A stretch of 64,000 nucleotides of DNA from Cycas panzhihuaensis (taxonomy: Eukaryota > Cycadophyta), in NCBI GenBank assembly GCA_023213395.1, contig CM041465.1, positions 170,879,741-170,943,740 of the forward strand. Reading direction: 5' to 3'. The position numbers were made by a program, and so were the translations under genes. The notes beneath the pieces were generated by a model, which was not told the DNA's origin, did no database searches, and was given only the letters and a program-made list of their open reading frames with translations. Position 1 is the stretch's first letter, and the number at the start of each line of letters is the position of its first letter. Below are positions 12,651-23,594 of this stretch, in pieces.

Positions 12651-13572
12651 ATGGCATTAATGCCAGGGACAATCACCTGTGTTCCAATTCCAGTGTTAAC
12701 CAGCTCAAACTATGCCGACTGGAGGAATCGCATATCTCATCAGCTTAAACAGCAAAAAGTATGGTGATATGTAACAGATGAATTTCAAAAACCAAAAGCT
12801 GATGCTACTGAGAATCTTATGGTATATCTGATGAACTCAAATGCCGCATTAGGCACCATATTAAATTCTCTTTCACCAAAAATCAGTCAGCAATTTTCTG
12901 AAAAAGATGACTTAGCCACTGTCTGGAAAACCTTAGAAGAAAAATACGACAAGGTTGATACACATCAAGTAGCAATCCTAGAAGAGCAATTATATAATCT
13001 TACCTTTGATGACTTTACAAATGTTGAGGATTTTTTAACAAAAATTTAATCAATCAATAAAGATTTAGATAATTATATTAAATCAAAAACCAAGGAAGAT
13101 AATATAGAAAAAATAACTATACATGTTAGAGACGACGACACGCTCGTACGTCTTGCAGTTAATAAATTACCAAAACACTTCAATCTTTACCAAACTGCCA
13201 GATAATAAGCTGGCAATCCACCCATCACATTCAATCAGCTGACAAATCAGCTGATTGAACATCAAACAATGTTAATTAGAATAGGTGCAATAAAAGATCA
13301 ATCACATGCTTTATTTTCTAAAACTAAGTCACAATTTAAAAACAAACAACAGAATAACAACTTTCATAATAACAATAAAAAATACTAGAAACCTCATCGA
13401 GGTTCACCATCTAATACTCATAATAATGTTAAATATTCTGGTCCAACTAAAAACCAGAATACTTCCAATCAATACGTTTCTAACAGAAATAATGCATATT
13501 TTTCTCAGAACTCTAGTTATGCCTACTGTCATAAAAGAGGCCATACTATTGATATCTATAGAAGTAGAATAG
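12651..13572 (+). pseudogene. Inner Copia gag (broken)
   Basis: The start ATG at 12651 opens a protein whose early part reads SNYADWRNRIS. After one in-frame TGA it continues with LMVYLMNSNAALGTILNSLS, QFSEKDDLATVWKTLEEKY and FTNVEDFLTKI, ending at 13049. This follows the Copia gag (UBN2-type) helical region, which packages the element RNA. The remaining part to about 13572 is Asn- and Gln-rich and out of frame. A zinc-knuckle-like C-H region near 13520 (YCHKRGH) is degenerate. Confidence 0.8.
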
Positions 13573-13730
13573 CCTCAGAAGCATGGAAAGCTTCCAAAGG
13601 ATTGCAAAATAAATCGCAATCCCATTTCCAATTGAACTCTCAATCACGATCACAAAATCATCAATTTCATAATCGTTCTTTGGCAGTAACAACTTCTGCG
13701 TTTATTGCTCCTTCCAATCAACCACCGTAA

Positions 13731-14876
13731 TGGATCATTGACTCTGGTGCATCCCATCATATGACTAGATACCATAAAAACTTATCTACCTATCAATCCG
13801 AAATGAACTCTGAAGAAGAAATTTCATTCGGTGGTGGTAATCAACTCAAAGTTAAAGGATCTGGTGACATTACCCTGAAGGATGGTTCAATCAAGGACAT
13901 TTTTTACGTACTTGGTTTGTTACCAAACCTCCTCTCAGTATATCAAATTTGCCAGAAAGACCTTGTTGTCAAATTCTGGAAAAATAAATTTGTCATTAAA
14001 GGCCCATTATACAAATTCAAACGTATTGCTTCAGGACTTGTTGATCATAATATAGGTCTCTATAGCATGACTAGTTTTCAAAATAATAAATCAAAATCAT
14101 TTAGTGCATTAGATTGCTTCGTCACTGACGACAAACTTTGGCATGCAAGATTTGGCTATACTAGCTATGACAAATTGCAATATTTAATTAAGCATGAAAT
14201 GGTCCATGGTTTACCACCATTAAACACTGTTTATGGTGTTTGTGAAGCCTGTGTGACAGGTAAACAACACATGGATCCACTTCCATACAAAACTCAATTT
14301 CGAGCAACTGCTCCACTAGAACTTGTCCACTTTGATATATGTGGACCTTTTCATATTCCATTATATTCAGGATCTCATTATTTCGTTATATTCATTAATG
14401 ATTATTTAAGAAAATGTTGGGTTTATATGCTCAAAACATGTAGTCAAGTGTTCGACATTTTCGTTGAATATAAAACATTAGTGGAAAATCAATCCAATTC
14501 AAAAATTAAAATATTCTGATCTGATAATGCTAAAGAATATTTAAGTAAAAATTTCATCTCCATCTGCAAATCAAATGGAATCAAATTTCAACATTCAGTT
14601 GCATATACACCTCAACAAAACAGTGTTGCGAAATGCAAAAACTGTACTCTTATTAAAATAACTCGTTGTATGTTACATGCAAAGAATCTCGATCTAAAAT
14701 TATGGGCAGAAGTAATTAACTGCTCTAATTACTTATTAAACCATTTACCCAATAAAAGTTTACAAAATGTCACTCTAGAAAAAAATGGTCTGGAAGGAAA
14801 CCATCTATTCAACACTTACGAATCTTTGGTAGTATCACGTGGGGACATATTCCTCATAAAAAACGTAAAAAGTTAG
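13731..14876 (+). pseudogene. Inner Copia protease and integrase (broken)
   Basis: The protease motif WIIDSGASHHM starts at 13731, with the catalytic Asp codon at 13740-13742. The usual NLLSV.Q block follows, then the pre-integrase DDKLWHARFG region with CEACVTGKQ (metal-binding Cys pair). The integrase core shows HFDICGP and, after a TGA near 14518, SDNAKEY. The catalytic Glu block reads NSVAKCKN, so Glu is replaced by Lys, the same loss as in the outer Copia. The continuing ORF at 14670-14876 covers the C-terminal core (LWAEVINCSNYLLNHLPNK). The enzyme would insert element cDNA into the genome; this copy could not. Confidence 0.87.
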
Positions 14877-15238
14877 ATAAAAAAAATTAAAAATACATCT
14901 TCATTGGCTACAGTGAAGAAAGTAAAGTATATAGACTTTAAGATCCAGTCACGCATAATATTTCTATTTTGTATGATGTAGTATTTGATGAAGAAGGATT
15001 TACTTCAACATCTACTTATGTAGAACTCCCTGTTGAAGACTTATTAACCAACACTCGTTTGGTTGATGATTCTGAAAAATAAGTTGATTCAGACATCATA
15101 GATTCTTTATCAACTCAAGTCCAAAATTGGACTTTATTAGAACTAGCTTATACAGATTCTTCTCTTCAACTTAGCACATCGAATCAACCTACAACCTCAG
15201 ATTTAGTTACTCATAAGTAACTAACTTGGGCAACTAAA

Positions 15239-16756
15239 ATGCTTACTAATGCTGGATCTAATGTAGGCAATCCTACTGATATTAGGCGCACACGTGTGCA
15301 AAAACTTCATGCAAATTTTGCTATAATAGTAAAAATAATGGAAAACAATGATCCCAAAATTTTTAAACAAGCCAGCAACAATCCTGTTTGGCAAGATGCT
15401 ATGCAGACCGAATTTGCTGCCTTAATTAAAAATTCTACCTGGGATCTTGTTCCACTTCTACCCAGAAAAAATGTAGTTGACCTTATTGCCAAAGGATTTT
15501 CCCAAATAGATGGCATTGACTATAATGAAACCTTTGCTCCTGTTGCAAAGATGAATACAATCAAGACCATCATTGCTCTTGTAGCTAAATTTGGTTAGGA
15601 AATCCACCAAATGGATGTTAAGAGTGCATTCTTGAATGGTGATCCCAAAGAAGAGATCTACATGTCACAGCCACCTGGATCCATTGAAAATCCTAATTTA
15701 GTCTGTAAACTTAAAAAATCCATTTATGGTTTAAAACAAGCTCCTCGAGCTTGGTATAGCAAAGTTGATGATTACTTAATCCACATTGGATACACTATAT
15801 GTATTAGTGATCTAAATCTCTATTTTAAACGTGAAGATGATAATCTTACCATTCTAATTCTTTATGTTGATGACATTATTATCACTAGATCATCAACCCA
15901 TAATATTCATTATCTCAAATCAACCTTAATGAACAAATTTGAAATGACAGATTTAGGACTATTACATTATTTTCTAGGTTTATAAATTTATCAAAATCAA
16001 TCAAATATATCACTATCCCAACCTAAGTATATTCTCGATTTACTTTAGAGGTTTAACATAGAAAATGCTAAACCTATAACCAATCCTTTATAATCAGGAG
16101 TTAAACTAACTACTGATTGTTCAACTCCATTATGTGATCTAACTATTTATAGACAACTTATTGGTAGTCTAATTTATCTTACATACACCCATCGTGACAT
16201 TTCTTATATTATTGCTTTATGCTCCAGATACATGTAACAACCACATAACTCTCACTGGAAAGTAGCCAAATGAATCTTACGTTATCTAAAGAATACCGTG
16301 TTTCATGGTTTAACTTATAACTTTTGTAATCAACCATTAACATTAACTAGATATACTAATTCCGATTGGGCAGGTGATTCAAATGATCGTAAATTTACTT
16401 CTGGTTATGTATTTTTTATTGATTCCTCACCTATTACCTGGTCAAGCAAAAAAATGCAGGCACTGGAATTATCAATAACTAAACCTAAATATCGAGCATT
16501 AGTCGAAGCTGGTAAAGAAGCACTTTGGCTAAAATCTCTACACAATGAAATTAATCTGACTCTAAACTCTTCAATTGAAATTAAAGTTGATAATCAAGGT
16601 GCAATTACTATTGCTTCTAATCTTATTTCACATTCTAGAATTAAATATATAGAACTACATCATCATTTTATACGTAATCTAGTTACTGACAATATTATTT
16701 GTTTGCTTATTATCCAACAGATTTATAGATCGCTAATATACTTACAAAGTCTCTAA
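15239..16756 (+). pseudogene. Inner Copia reverse transcriptase and RNase H (broken)
   Basis: The RT begins near 15390 (VWQDAMQTEFAALIKN). It lacks roughly 25 codons between RKNVVD and LIAKGFSQ, where the family has the KWVF.IK block, so there is an internal deletion. After a TAG it continues HQMDVKSAFLNGD and KSIYGLKQAPRAWYS. The intact catalytic box ILYVDDIIIT has its YVDD codons at 15863-15874. Several stops follow. RNase H spans about 16298-16740 with RYTNSDWAGD, KYRALVEAGKEALWL, VDNQGAI and SHSRIKYIELHHHFIR. This is diagnostic Copia RT and RNase H. The fragment at 52860-53474 is a close relative. Confidence 0.9.
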
Positions 16757-16878
16757 CTAAAGTGAAGTATTTACATCTAAGAGATTTATTAGAGATAAAA
16801 GAAGTCTCCATCAAAGGGGGATCATCATGATGAAGATCTTCTTTTCTCTCCAATACAAAAGTTTACATTAAAGGGGGA

Positions 16879-17318
16879 TGTTAGATTATATAATACAAAC
16901 TTATGTATTTTAATGTAATTATTTATGTCACATATCTAAAATAAAATTTAAGTCATTGTAATGTTTTTATCTTAGGTTTATTTAATTAAATTTATGGAAG
17001 GTCGTTAAAATTGTGAAACTACATTTCAACGAACCTCCTTAGTATTTAATCTCTAAAATTCCTAGAACATGTTCCAAGAATCTAGGAGGGCTGTCTAAAA
17101 GCCTTTTACAAGGCTAGTTTGGTGGTTAGGTGGTTTCTATATATGGTTTTCTTTTTCTCACTATTCTTAATAAAATTACAATCTTAGGAAGTGGTTTTTC
17201 TTCCCCAGAAGAGGTTTTCCACCTATCAATCTCGTGTATATATGCAGTGTCATTTGTTGCCTGGAATTGCTTTACTATGTGATTCTGTGGTGACATTGTG
17301 CATATGCCTATTTCTACA
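16879..17318 (+). repeat. 3' LTR of the inner Copia
   Basis: 440 bp matching 10002-10442, preceded by the polypurine tract AAAGGGGGA (about 16870-16878). The target duplication ATTTT follows at 17319-17323. It carries the same inverted repeat near 16998-17036, here partly decayed. Confidence 0.93.
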
Positions 17319-17758
17319 ATTTTTAGCTTATAATTAAAGGATTTCATTGGAAAAAGTGTCTTAGGTCACTTATCCATAAAATTTACCCTTTTATCTTAAC
17401 TAAAAATCATTGTTTTAGGCTGAATCTAAAGCTACTCCAGAAGACAAAAATGATCCTCTAGTCAAGGCAACTTTACATGCCAAATTTCATAAAAATCTAA
17501 TATGGTCAAAATTTTCATGAAATTTTAGACCTTTAATGCTTCTGGGACTGTTCCGGTAGTTAAACAGCTTCAAAAACCTATATTCTTCACTTCTAAAAAT
17601 TTTCACATATATAGAAAACAACAACATATAAAGTACTATAATTTTAAGCTCTTAAAATGTTAAAAATAATAAATGCACTCTCAATACTTTACATTGAAGT
17701 TGAAGGAGAGGTAAAATGACTCCATGCAAGTGGAATGAAGTGAATAGATCTCCTTCTA
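17319..17758 (-). other. Outer Copia leader, proximal part
   Basis: This is AT-rich sequence between the nested insertion and the outer element's primer binding site. It continues the leader found at 8514-10001. No coding potential or motif is visible. Confidence 0.5.
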
Positions 17759-17770
17759 GCTCTGATACCA
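17759..17770 (-). other. Primer binding site of the outer Copia
   Basis: Minus-strand TGGTATCAGAGC is the standard complement to the 3' end of initiator-Met tRNA used by plant Copia elements. It sits two bases inside the 5' LTR end. Confidence 0.9.
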
Positions 17771-17772
17771 TA

Positions 17773-18083
17773 TGAAGGAAGGATGGACCTAGGAAATAAA
17801 TCACTCACATGCATACAATGATAATGGAAAATGAAAAAGAGATGAAACAAGATATGAGAGCAAGCTTGGAGGTGAAAATGAATAAGGACTTCCTCCTTGA
17901 GAGTTTGTCTTTTATTATTGAGGGTGAGCATTAGGATTAGGATTTTCTCGCATTGTGATATAAACTCAAAATTATATCTAAATGCACATAAAGTGCATTT
18001 CATTAAGAAACTAATGCTAATAATATATCCTAAGGTCACATGTTTAATCTATACAAATGACCTTGATACATTAAAATCTTTCA
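17773..18083 (-). repeat. 5' LTR of the outer Copia
   Basis: 311 bp. On the minus strand it starts TGAAAGATTTTAATG and ends CCTTCCTTCA, giving short terminal inverted repeats. The target duplication CAAAC follows at 18084-18088, and the primer binding site lies on the other side. Confidence 0.88.
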
Positions 18084-18088
18084 CAAAC

Positions 18089-18836
18089 CTAGCTTAATTT
18101 TTGTCACAAATATCTATCTTATACCTATCAATATGTCACTCATCATACAACATAAGCCTGCTACTTATTTCTTATTTCTTTGATGAGATATCAACTTCAT
18201 TATGGTAATGAATCTCTATTATGAGACACTCATAAATGCCTCTAGAATGGTTTAAATATGACAATGAATCCGCAAATAGAACTCTTATAATTGCTTTCAC
18301 AAATGAACTGATAAACTATCTTGTCATTACTAGCTATGAGATTAGGTGAGATGGTTGGACTCACAAAATCTCAATTACCTTGTAGTGGGGCAACTAATAA
18401 CAATTTCTTATCTCCTCATATCATTGGAAGACTCAATTTCATACCTACATATTCTTAAGAATATACATGCAATATGCTAAAATGAATATCCACAATAATT
18501 AAATAGCATCACTTATTAGTTTTCTTTATTTCATCTCATGGCTTCATCTCTGTATGTAGTTTCATTCATTTATTTCTTCAACCCCATCTAGCCCTTGGAT
18601 CATGGTCACATATCGCTAGCATTACTAACATATTTAGACTTTTTGCTCAATAAATTCACACCTCATATCTAGCTCTTGTATTGGCTCTATCACTGGCATA
18701 TACTATCTTATATAAGCTTTCTTCCCATTATAAAAGACCTTTTAATTTACTATGACTCTAATAGGATTGCAACCTATCTTTATAATATCTTTTAAATTAA
18801 GATGGCTCAGACATCATATTAGAATTTATAATTCTA
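18089..18836. other. Oldest Copia interior, no identifiable gene
   Basis: About 750 bp of AT-rich sequence between the outer Copia and the primer-binding-site-like sequence at 18837. Short minus-strand coding-like runs occur near 18600-18720, but no motif can be named. Confidence 0.4.
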
Positions 18837-19337
18837 ACTCTAATACCATATTAAAATTTAGAGTATAATGCAATGGAATATATCATATATATACAATGGC
18901 TAAATTATCACATCAGGATATACATGCATATAAATAATAAACATGAATATAAAACACTAAAATAGAAATATGTATTAATAAGAATTACGAGCATTCATCG
19001 CAATAGAGATAAATAAATTTATACATGAAAAACTTAATGTGGAAAAAATCATTGGAGAAAGTATAGTTAGAGTTTCTCTTTATGATCAGAATAAATACAT
19101 CTCCAGGTCATAGACCTTTCATTCAAGTTCTCAAGTGGTATGTATATATATTTATATTAATATTTACCCCACAAGTAGCCTATAGTTTCCCCTGAGTTGT
19201 TATATAATCTAATAACATATTTACATAGATATATATGCATGTCACATATCTCAATGTATGTGATTAGTGAGATTGTATATATGTCTATTATTATAATATT
19301 AAATGTTACATATATGATAATATTATATATTCTAATA
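18837..19337 (-). repeat. Primer binding site and 5' LTR of the oldest Copia
   Basis: Minus-strand TGGTATTAGAGT at 18837-18848 is a one- or two-step decay of the initiator-Met primer binding site. The LTR then runs about 18851-19337. Its distal 145 bp repeat at window positions 1-142. Both boundaries are approximate because the TG and CA termini have mutated. Confidence 0.6.
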
Positions 19338-20902
19338 ACCACACCAAGTTCAAGTTATAAATCTTTTCATTTCATCTTCCTTTCATACAATAATTGTAGG
19401 ATTTTTACGTAAACCTAGGATGATCTGAAACTACATCAATCAAATCACTTCATTGGTAGATCACATAGCATTGTCACATAAGCTTGCTCAAAATCAAAGT
19501 ACAAAAATTCATGTAGTAACCATGCACCAAATTGAGGGCCACTTGTTTGGCGCATAACTGCTAATACTTCTTTAAATTTTAGTCACAACTTAAACTAGGT
19601 TCTACAACCTTCATGAAATCCACAAGCATGAAATTAGGTTTCTCTTCTTTATTGAAACACCTATTTAAAAAAATACAATTATTATATTTATAAGATACTA
19701 CTATTCATAATATTGTATTTCATTTTTATCCATAATATATAATAAATGCAAACCAAAAAATCTAACAATTAATATTATAGGCAAAAGCACAAGCATGTGA
19801 TTTCATACAAACATAAATAATATAGCATCTAGCTTTATCACCTTTTAAATATAAAATAATATAACTAGTACTATATAAGATAAGAATATATATTTCCTTA
19901 TATCTAAATGGTGATAAATCTAATGTTCTCTATGATTGGATAAACCTATAATACTTATCTTAGCGAGTTTAGACTTGTTCTCAGTCCAATACCATGTCAG
20001 AAAATTTGGTTTGATATCATATGAGATAAATATTAAACATATAAGAGAAGGATAAAATACAAAATATTGTATTCAGATAATATAATGATTTAGCAATTAT
20101 ATTCAATATGAGAATGTACACATATATGGAGAGGTGTACCTCATAGAGGACCCGTGAGAATTAGTGATAAGTACATGAAGATTTATGAGATTTAATCATA
20201 CATAATAAGAATTCTTATATACTAAAAGTGTTTAACTATTCACTCACCCACAAGAATATTTATGTGCACTTATATTTGAGCTTATGTATAATAATTTAGA
20301 GTGCATTATAGTACATCACCATATGATTAAAACATCACTAAGTGGTTGTAATGATCACTCATATAATCCATGTATTAAATATTATCTTCAATAACGATGT
20401 AATTATGGAAGGCGATTACTTTGATAATGACCTTTTATTAGATACTTACAAGTACCATGTAAAATCATGCTTATACAAATTAAAGGGCATGAAATTTGAT
20501 AACTTATTATCACACCATAAAATAATTTGAGCATTTATGCAAAGATTTTTTAATTAGTAATGGACTATATTAGGAACTTTTAACCTCATCTCCACCAACA
20601 TATCACTCTTATTTATTGAAACCATGGTAAGCAATATAACAATTATGATATACTAAAATATATATATCTTAATTAATTAGATAATATACTTTTTTGCATA
20701 TTTGCAAGTAGTTTAGAAGATGAATTCATGTTTGACATTATGTAGCATAGTAAAGAGAATTCTTTTTGAACAAAAGACATAGAAGATAAATACTTAAGGT
20801 AATTAAGTACAAATTAAACAATAGAAAAGAATTATATAGGTCTTATGAGTTCCTCCTTATGTATCAAGTCCCCTAATGTTGTTTATCTATTTAGGAACTA
20901 TA
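19338..20902. other. AT-rich region with a possible degenerate Copia LTR end
   Basis: About 1.5 kb with no credible gene. Minus-strand TGGTATTGGACTG at 19981-19993, next to TTTTCTGACA, resembles a primer binding site beside an LTR end. A very old minus-strand LTR may therefore start at 19994. I could not find its other end or a partner copy in the window. Confidence 0.3.
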
Positions 20903-20903
20903 T

Positions 20904-20908
<5 letters not shown>

Positions 20909-20938
<30 letters not shown>

Positions 20939-20968
20939 TACATATATGTATGTATACACACACACACA
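20909..20968. repeat. (TG)n-(AC)n compound microsatellite
   Basis: About 14 TG units (20909-20936), then alternating CATACATATATGTATGTA, then six AC units. The two arms are complementary, so the tract is also an imperfect palindrome. Confidence 0.95.
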
Positions 20969-20975
20969 TAGATAT

Positions 20976-21420
20976 TGTTAGAAATATTATGTATCCTAAT
21001 GTTATCTTTTACAACTATTGAATAATGAATGTGTTTAATTAAAAGTTAAAAGGTCATTACAAAGGTTCAGTGAAATGGACAATCGTCCATTTCGACGAAC
21101 CTTTCTCCTATAATTATTCTAGAATCTTTCACGTATGGTTGGCTTGGATGATTCAAAAGGTTGGCTAGTATGGTTATGTAGGTAGAAGAGACTCACTAAA
21201 ACTATAGAGAGATAATGAGATCCTCATTACCATTATTCTTTCATATATCTTCTTTATTATTATTATAAAATTATTATATTTAGAGGTGTTTTTTTCTCCC
21301 CTAAAGGGGTTTTCCACTTGCCATATTTAATATATCTTATTTGATTGGATTACTATTAATATTATATGATTATGCATGTGTTTATGAATTGATACCCTTT
21401 GTCCAATATGGTATCATAGT
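20976..21420 (+). repeat. Copia LTR with adjoining primer binding site, body missing
   Basis: The segment 20976-21405 starts TGTTAGAAATATTATG and ends TTTGTCCA. A primer-binding-site-like TGGTATCATAGT follows at 21409-21420. It shares the layout of the inner Copia LTR: the inverted repeat, and a CCCCTAAAGGGGTTTTCCA motif matching CCCCAGAAGGGGTTTTCCA there. Roughly 100 bp of possible leader follow and then homology ends, so it is a 5' end whose body was deleted. No target duplication was found. Confidence 0.7.
21061..21104. repeat. Inverted repeat in the Copia LTR
   Basis: Two 20-base arms pair except for a three-base internal loop. The outer stem is AAAGGTTC with GAACCTTT, and the inner stem GAAATGGAC with GTCCATTTC, around an AATC loop. 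Weaker forms sit at about 10121-10158, 16998-17036 and 52489-52530 in the related LTRs. Confidence 0.85.
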
Positions 21421-21760
21421 AGGTTTCTAAAATATATTTTTTGAAGCAAGATTTTAAAGCAAGTATTTGGACCTAGATTAAGAATTTGTTCAAAGGATTA
21501 AAATAAGGTTGTTCCTAACACAAACATTCAGATTCTCATAGTGGAGGAAGATCTAAAAATAGTCTATGAGAGTTATCAATGTAGAGATAGTCTGGTTTGG
21601 CATCATCTTCCATGAGCCTCGGTACGATGTTAAGTTGCCCAACACAGAACTCTCCACATAGTAACACATGGATGCATATTTGTATACAGTTACTCGTGGT
21701 CTTGGGTAAATTGTATGAATTCAAACTTATTTCTCTATCTATAAATGTGCAATTGCTCCT

Positions 21761-21763
<3 letters not shown>

Positions 21764-21801
<38 letters not shown>

Positions 21802-22112
21802 ACACACACACACACACACATACACACACACACACACACACACATACACACACATATATATAGATAGATAGATATAAACAACTTGAAAAGTGAACTATTT
21901 CTTCCTTCATTCTGCTCCATTGGAAGACCATAATTGTGCCATGTAAAACACTCTTGTAGATCATAAATGCCTACATCTATCTATCTATCTATCTATCTAT
22001 ATATATATAAACAACTTAAAAAGTGAACTCTTTCTTCCTTCATTATGCTCCATTGGAAGATCATAATTGTGCCATGTAGAACACTACTGTAGATCATATA
22101 CGCCTATATCTA
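21764..22112. repeat. (CA)n, (GATA)n and (CTAT)n repeats with an imperfect 100-bp duplication
   Basis: About 90 bp of CA repeats with occasional TA (21764-21855) pass into TATA and GATA units to 21873. A unit at 21875-21970 (AACAACTTGAAAAGTGAAC through TAGATCATAAATGCC) is then repeated at 22009-22112. Seven CTAT units separate the copies. The long Cys-Val and His-Thr reading frames over this tract are artefacts of the repeat. Confidence 0.92.
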
Positions 22113-22252
22113 AAAGACCAAAGATGAAGTTATATTAAAGATGTTTCTTCTAGCAAACACCAGATATGCAAATAAAGAGACTAAGATGCTCTACTAAATA
22201 CATGACAAAGAAAAGCTCTGTTAACATGTAGAAGACGTGAAGACACCATGTC

Positions 22253-22477
22253 TGTTGGAAAATAGACCTGCAATAAGATATTTACAAATAGAACAAAACA
22301 CACCTCCACAGGATCGAACGGTACCCTTAAGGTACCTCCATTGTATTAACAAAACATCCTTACAACATGATTACAATATGATACACTATGTTGTGTATTT
22401 ATAGTACATGCCAATATAGAGAGAGTAGGAACCCACTTGCATGTGGGATAAAACAAATGTGCATTAATATTCCAACA
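22253..22477 (-). repeat. 3' LTR of the gag-only Copia
   Basis: 225 bp beginning TGTTGGAA and ending TTCCAACA, so its ends are 8-bp inverted repeats. It contains the palindromic GGTACCCTTAAGGTACC. The polypurine tract lies just right of 22477. Confidence 0.9.
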
Positions 22478-22500
22478 CTCCCCCTTAATGCACATTTAGA

Positions 22501-23594
22501 TCATTTGTACTTGTAACGCCTTGTCCTTGGAAGTGTCTTGAAAATGATGTCTTCAACTTGATCCTTGTCTTCAAATTTGTAATGATGTCTTTGCTGTAGA
22601 ATGATGTCTTTATCTTGATTTGTATCTTCAATTATGTACTGATGCCTTTGTAGGATGATGTCCTCAACTTGATTTATATCTTCAATCATGTAGTGATGAT
22701 GTTGAAGTAGTAACTCTAGTAAGTACAAATCATAATTCTTCATCGTACTTGGTCTAGTCTGATTTTGATGTAGACCCTATAAACAACCATCTTTAATCAC
22801 AACTTGCTTGTCATAATTATCTTGTATAAACTCTTGGTCACCATGTACAATAGTGAGTTCTTCAACCTTAGGAGTGGAGTCTTGATCAACTTGCATACTC
22901 TTTGAACTTGAAACAATGCTCAAAGAAGAAATATTATTCAAACTTGAATCAATACTCAAAGTAGGAATATCATCAATATAAGACTCATCCTTTATAGAAC
23001 CATCGGATTCATATTCAATCTCCCTTGAAATCAATTCATCACTTGCAATGTCTTCATCTAATCTCATCAATGCATTCAACAGTAGAAGTTTTATCAAGAT
23101 TTTAAACATTCTTCATCTTGACATCTTTGTCTCATCGGTGTTGATGATACTTTCTTCATTCGTTGTACACTACCATAACTAGCCTTAATTGTTTTTCAAT
23201 CATTCGTTGTGTTTCTTCAGAGTTTGTTCAAATACTTCCTTAGAAGATCCCAAGCTTCTTTAGCATTACTTGCATGTAGAATCAGAGGAATAACAAAATG
23301 GAATTTGGAAGGAAGATCAATATCATTGAATGCAAAGAATCATAATGAATGCTTTCCTATCTTTCTTCTCAAGCATTTCCTTTTCTTCTTCATCATTAGG
23401 GATATCATATTCATCAGTAATAATCTTCCATAAACCTCTAGCTATGAATAGACATCTCATTTTAATTATCCAAAAGAAGTAGTCTTCACCATTACACTTA
23501 GGTAATCGGAAGAAATGAATCCCTTTAAGTAATATTCATTTGTTTCAGGAGCATATATAACCACATCATTATCCTCCATGATTGTAAATGCCAT
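22501..23594 (-). pseudogene. Gag of the non-autonomous Copia, with a repeated C-terminus
   Basis: An ATG at 23594 opens MAFTIMEDNDVV. Further on, spread over shifted frames, comes a Copia gag (UBN2-type) core: DDYFFWIIKMRCLFIARGLW, a TDEYDIPNDEEEKEMLEKKD helix, then ASNAKEAWDLLRKYL. A Ser- and acid-rich segment (22777-23109) follows. The C-terminus (22501-22743) has three imperfect repeats of about 17 residues, each like HHY-x-ED-x-NQVEDIIL. At least three stops or frameshifts separate these parts. Gag packages RNA; the repeats have no function I can name. Confidence 0.7.

Larger units (their letters stand above)
10002..17318 (+). mobile_element. Inner Copia LTR retrotransposon, structurally complete
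   Basis: This plus-strand element of 7317 bp has LTRs at 10002-10442 and 16879-17318, both beginning TGTTAGATTATATAAT and ending CTATTTCTACA. It is bounded by ATTTT direct repeats (9997-10001 and 17319-17323). The primer binding site TGGTATCAGAGC at 10443-10454 directly abuts the 5' LTR, and AAAGGGGGA abuts the 3' LTR. Domain order is gag, protease, integrase, RT, RNase H. About 30 substitutions separate the two LTRs by eye (about 7%), mostly transitions. Reading frames are broken, and the integrase Glu is replaced, so this copy is dead. Confidence 0.93.
3200..18083 (-). mobile_element. Outer Copia LTR retrotransposon, split by a nested Copia
   Basis: This minus-strand element has a 5' LTR at 17773-18083 and a 3' LTR at 3200-3511. 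It is flanked by the 5-bp direct repeat CAAAC at 3195-3199 and 18084-18088. A primer binding site complementary to initiator-Met tRNA (TGGTATCAGAGC on the minus strand) lies at 17759-17770, and a purine tract precedes the 3' LTR. Removing the inner Copia leaves about 7.5 kb. Domain order on the minus strand is gag, protease, integrase, RT, RNase H, which is Copia order. All coding parts are broken by stops and frameshifts. The LTRs differ at roughly 14% of positions by eye, about twice the difference between the LTRs of the inserted inner Copia. Confidence 0.88.

Noticed and set aside
19994-20570. A possible further Copia LTR
   Set aside because: Only one end with a primer-binding-site-like sequence is seen. 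The other end and any partner copy are missing.
21536-21964. Long minus-strand ORF rich in Cys and Val, with plus-strand His-Thr partner
   Set aside because: It is a translation of the (CA)n tract, with no domain outside the repeat.
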